From assembly GCA_012932295.1 (NCBI GenBank), contig JAAONU010000001.1, positions 53,647,958 through 53,711,957 on the forward strand: a DNA stretch of 64,000 nt. Direction: 5' to 3'. Positions 62,120-64,000 of the stretch are shown piece by piece; the first letter of the stretch is position 1, and every line of letters starts with the position of its first letter. The position numbers and the translations under genes are program-made. Origin of the DNA: Cyclina sinensis (lineage: Eukaryota; Mollusca; Bivalvia; Venerida; Veneridae). Under the pieces are notes generated by a model. That model saw only the letters and a list, made by a program, of their open reading frames with translations. It had not been told where the DNA came from and did not search any database.

Positions 62120-63070
62120 ATGCTGTTTAAGGTTTGTTACTTGAGGGATTTGAATAATCAGTTAGGTTACACCGCTTCTGTAATTTATAATTGTGCCCCT
62201 GATCTTTGCAGTATTTCGACTTTTCGATTTTCCAGGGGTTCCAGATGGTTGAGCAATTCTCAAGTTGCGGACGGACATAGGTGTTACAAGCTATCACTTT
62301 GACCTTTTTTATTTGTAGTCCGTACATTTCATTTGATGAAATTTAAAGAAAAATTGGCTTTAGGAGATAGTAGTAATATGTTCAGACAAGTTTAAATCCT
62401 TGCTGATTGTAACACCTAAATATTAAGTGGTATCGGTGGATTTCAGTTCCATGCCATGTCATGGGAACACTAGAACATGACAGGATTTCGTTTGCGAGTA
62501 ATTCTCAACACCTCACACTTAACTGAATTAAATTCCTTTGACCAGTCCCGTCCCAGCAGTTCAAAGGCATACAGGTATTTCTGTAGTATTATGGCATCAG
62601 ATCTGACTGTAAGGTACACTATGGTATCATCTGCAAGCAGTCTTGCTTTACTTTCTTTAGATTCTGGTAGGTCGCTTCTATATGCAAGAAAGAGGCAGGG
62701 TTCCAGGACGGATCCCTGGGGAACACCGGGAAGGACATGCAGTGTCTGAAGTGCAGCCGTCTACTCTGTTCTTTGGATTCGGCCCTTCAGAAATGAATTG
62801 GGCTACCAGAGGGTGAACATGATACCAGAACGTCTAGCTCGTTAAGATTTATTATCAATTTGTCGTGATCAACCTTGTCAAATGTTTTACTAAAATCCAT
62901 TACTATTATGTCTGTTTGTAGACCCTTTTCAAGGTTGTCATAGATCTCTTGTGTGAATCTGATCATTTTTTATTCACTCTAATGGTTAGATCTGAAGTCA
63001 TGCTGGTTCTGGCTTAGAAGGTAATTATTGCCAAAGTGTTGCATGAGGTTAAATGTTTTCCAATAATTTA
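62120..63070 (-). mobile_element. Degenerate LINE reverse transcriptase fragment
   Basis: Translated on the minus strand in shifting frames, the region shows the order of a non-LTR retrotransposon RT domain. SQNQHDFRS and QTDIIVMDFSKTFDKVDH lie at about 63015-62850. GVPQGSVL and ARLLADDTIVY follow at about 62740-62615, where LADD replaces the usual FADD. VKCEVLRITRKRNPV is at about 62520-62475. The C-terminal Y-V-R-P-Q-L-E-x-C-S-T-I-W-N-P-W lies at about 62290-62220. Stops and frame changes break it in several places, so it is not active. The motifs fit the Jockey/CR1/L2-like group of LINEs; the exact clade is not resolved. Confidence 0.85.
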
Positions 63071-63074
63071 GAAG

Positions 63075-64000
63075 CGAATTCTATAATAGAAATCAAAGGC
63101 AATTGAGTGCTAAGTTTTTAGAGTAGCTTTATTTGACAAAGATGCTTCAAACCGAGTGGTTTTGGTTTAGAAAAGACCGACTCAAATTACCTATTTAATA
63201 TGTTGCCTTTGGTAGTAGGGTCAGAATTTGTCTGGGCCTAGTACTTGAGAGGTGCTACTGCACAGTTTTCCGTTTTCTTATGTTTTACAACGGAATAAAA
63301 TTTCTAGTTTTACCTGGTTGTGAATCGACAATGAATATATCTGAATCTAAAAAGGATCAATGTAAGTTTCAAACTTAAAAAAAGAACATTCTCATGCAAA
63401 GGAATGAACCCCTATCCCTCAGAAAATGTGCTTTCAAAAGTATCTTTACATTAAAAATGTAAAATACTTGACCTTCTCTTAACATGAGTTCACTATAATT
63501 ATATATAAACTAGCAAACTCACGATAATCATATAAAAAAACATTCGCCTAACATTTTACTGTATCAACAACAAACGAGTCACATCATTTGAAAAAATGCT
63601 TAGCCCAAGTTTCATCAACATCCGATCATTCAACTGACCAGATTACAGAGAAATGAAAAACTGTGGAGACAAAATTTATTTATTTATTTACTTTATTATT
63701 TTTTATAATTTGTTTATCATTATTGTTTCACAGAGAAAAAGAAAATGTTTAATGGGATGCAACACATATCTTATTTATTTATGAAGTTAACAGAGTAGTT
63801 CCCCTTAAAACAGACTAACACACATTGCTCCTTTTTACTGGTACTAGTGGTGAGAACATTCAGCTCAAGTTTCAGACGTTCATCTTTCTATTTAAACCCT
63901 ATTCAGCAAAATGTCCACATTTGCAACGGAGGCTCGGTTTTCTTTCCATCTACCTCCAGCCGTTTAGTTACAACTACTTTCGGTTTTAACCCTGAACCTG
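63075..64000. other. AT-rich stretch at the window end
   Basis: No gene is seen. A (TTTA)n-like run lies at about 63675-63700. The sequence just before 63180 may still belong to the upstream part of the LINE remnant. Confidence 0.4.

Noticed and set aside
62477..62749. Plus-strand 90-codon ORF
   Set aside because: It is the antisense of the LINE reverse transcriptase motifs.

Overview
This is a window of AT-rich animal nuclear DNA. It has long introns with GT..AG boundaries, AATAAA signals, tRNA-derived SINE-like pieces, foldback/MITE-like elements, a decayed LINE and several large minisatellites. The recognisable protein is a netrin. Together with the repeat style this suggests a lophotrochozoan invertebrate, most likely a mollusc and perhaps a bivalve; the taxon is an inference and was not tested. 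Nothing looks bacterial or viral, and there is no CRISPR array, operon or convincing tRNA gene.

Left part (about 0.9-7.8 kb, minus strand): two small tandem genes for secreted single-domain Kazal-type serine protease inhibitors. Both are assembled here from exons too short to be found as long ORFs. The distal gene has exons 7776-7728, 7577-7473 and 6723-6644 (77 aa). The proximal gene has exons 2172-2004 and 980-907 (80 aa). Both are cut by a phase-1 intron at the same place in the Kazal domain, just after the G-x-T-Y motif, and both have an AATAAA shortly after the stop. A 58-bp satellite fills the intron of the proximal gene. A 150-bp near-perfect foldback, a short TA-flanked MITE and a G/C-run-bounded element lie between the two genes.

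Middle and right part (19.7-57.1 kb, plus strand): a netrin locus. Six phase-compatible exons give a complete netrin: laminin N-terminal domain plus LE1 in exon 1, then LE2, LE3, a short linker, the start of the NTR domain, and the rest of NTR. Exon 1 is present twice. Copy 1A (19733-20753) and copy 1B (34054-35035) each encode a signal peptide, a full laminin-N domain with ten cysteines and a full LE1, and each ends in a phase-1 donor. Only one set of downstream exons (50431-57118) is visible. Joining either first exon to the shared exons gives an intact frame (610 or 597 aa). This suggests one gene with two alternative, well-diverged N-terminal modules, and it is the most interesting feature of the window. 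A roughly 58-copy 30-bp minisatellite sits between 1A and 1B, and a roughly 23-copy 40-bp minisatellite sits between 1B and the shared exons.

The remainder (8-19.6 kb, most of the netrin introns, 57.2-62.1 kb, 63.1-64 kb) is AT-rich noncoding sequence in which I recognise only simple repeats, small tandem duplications, a SINE-like fragment near 61.05 kb and a frameshifted minus-strand LINE reverse-transcriptase remnant at about 62.1-63.07 kb.
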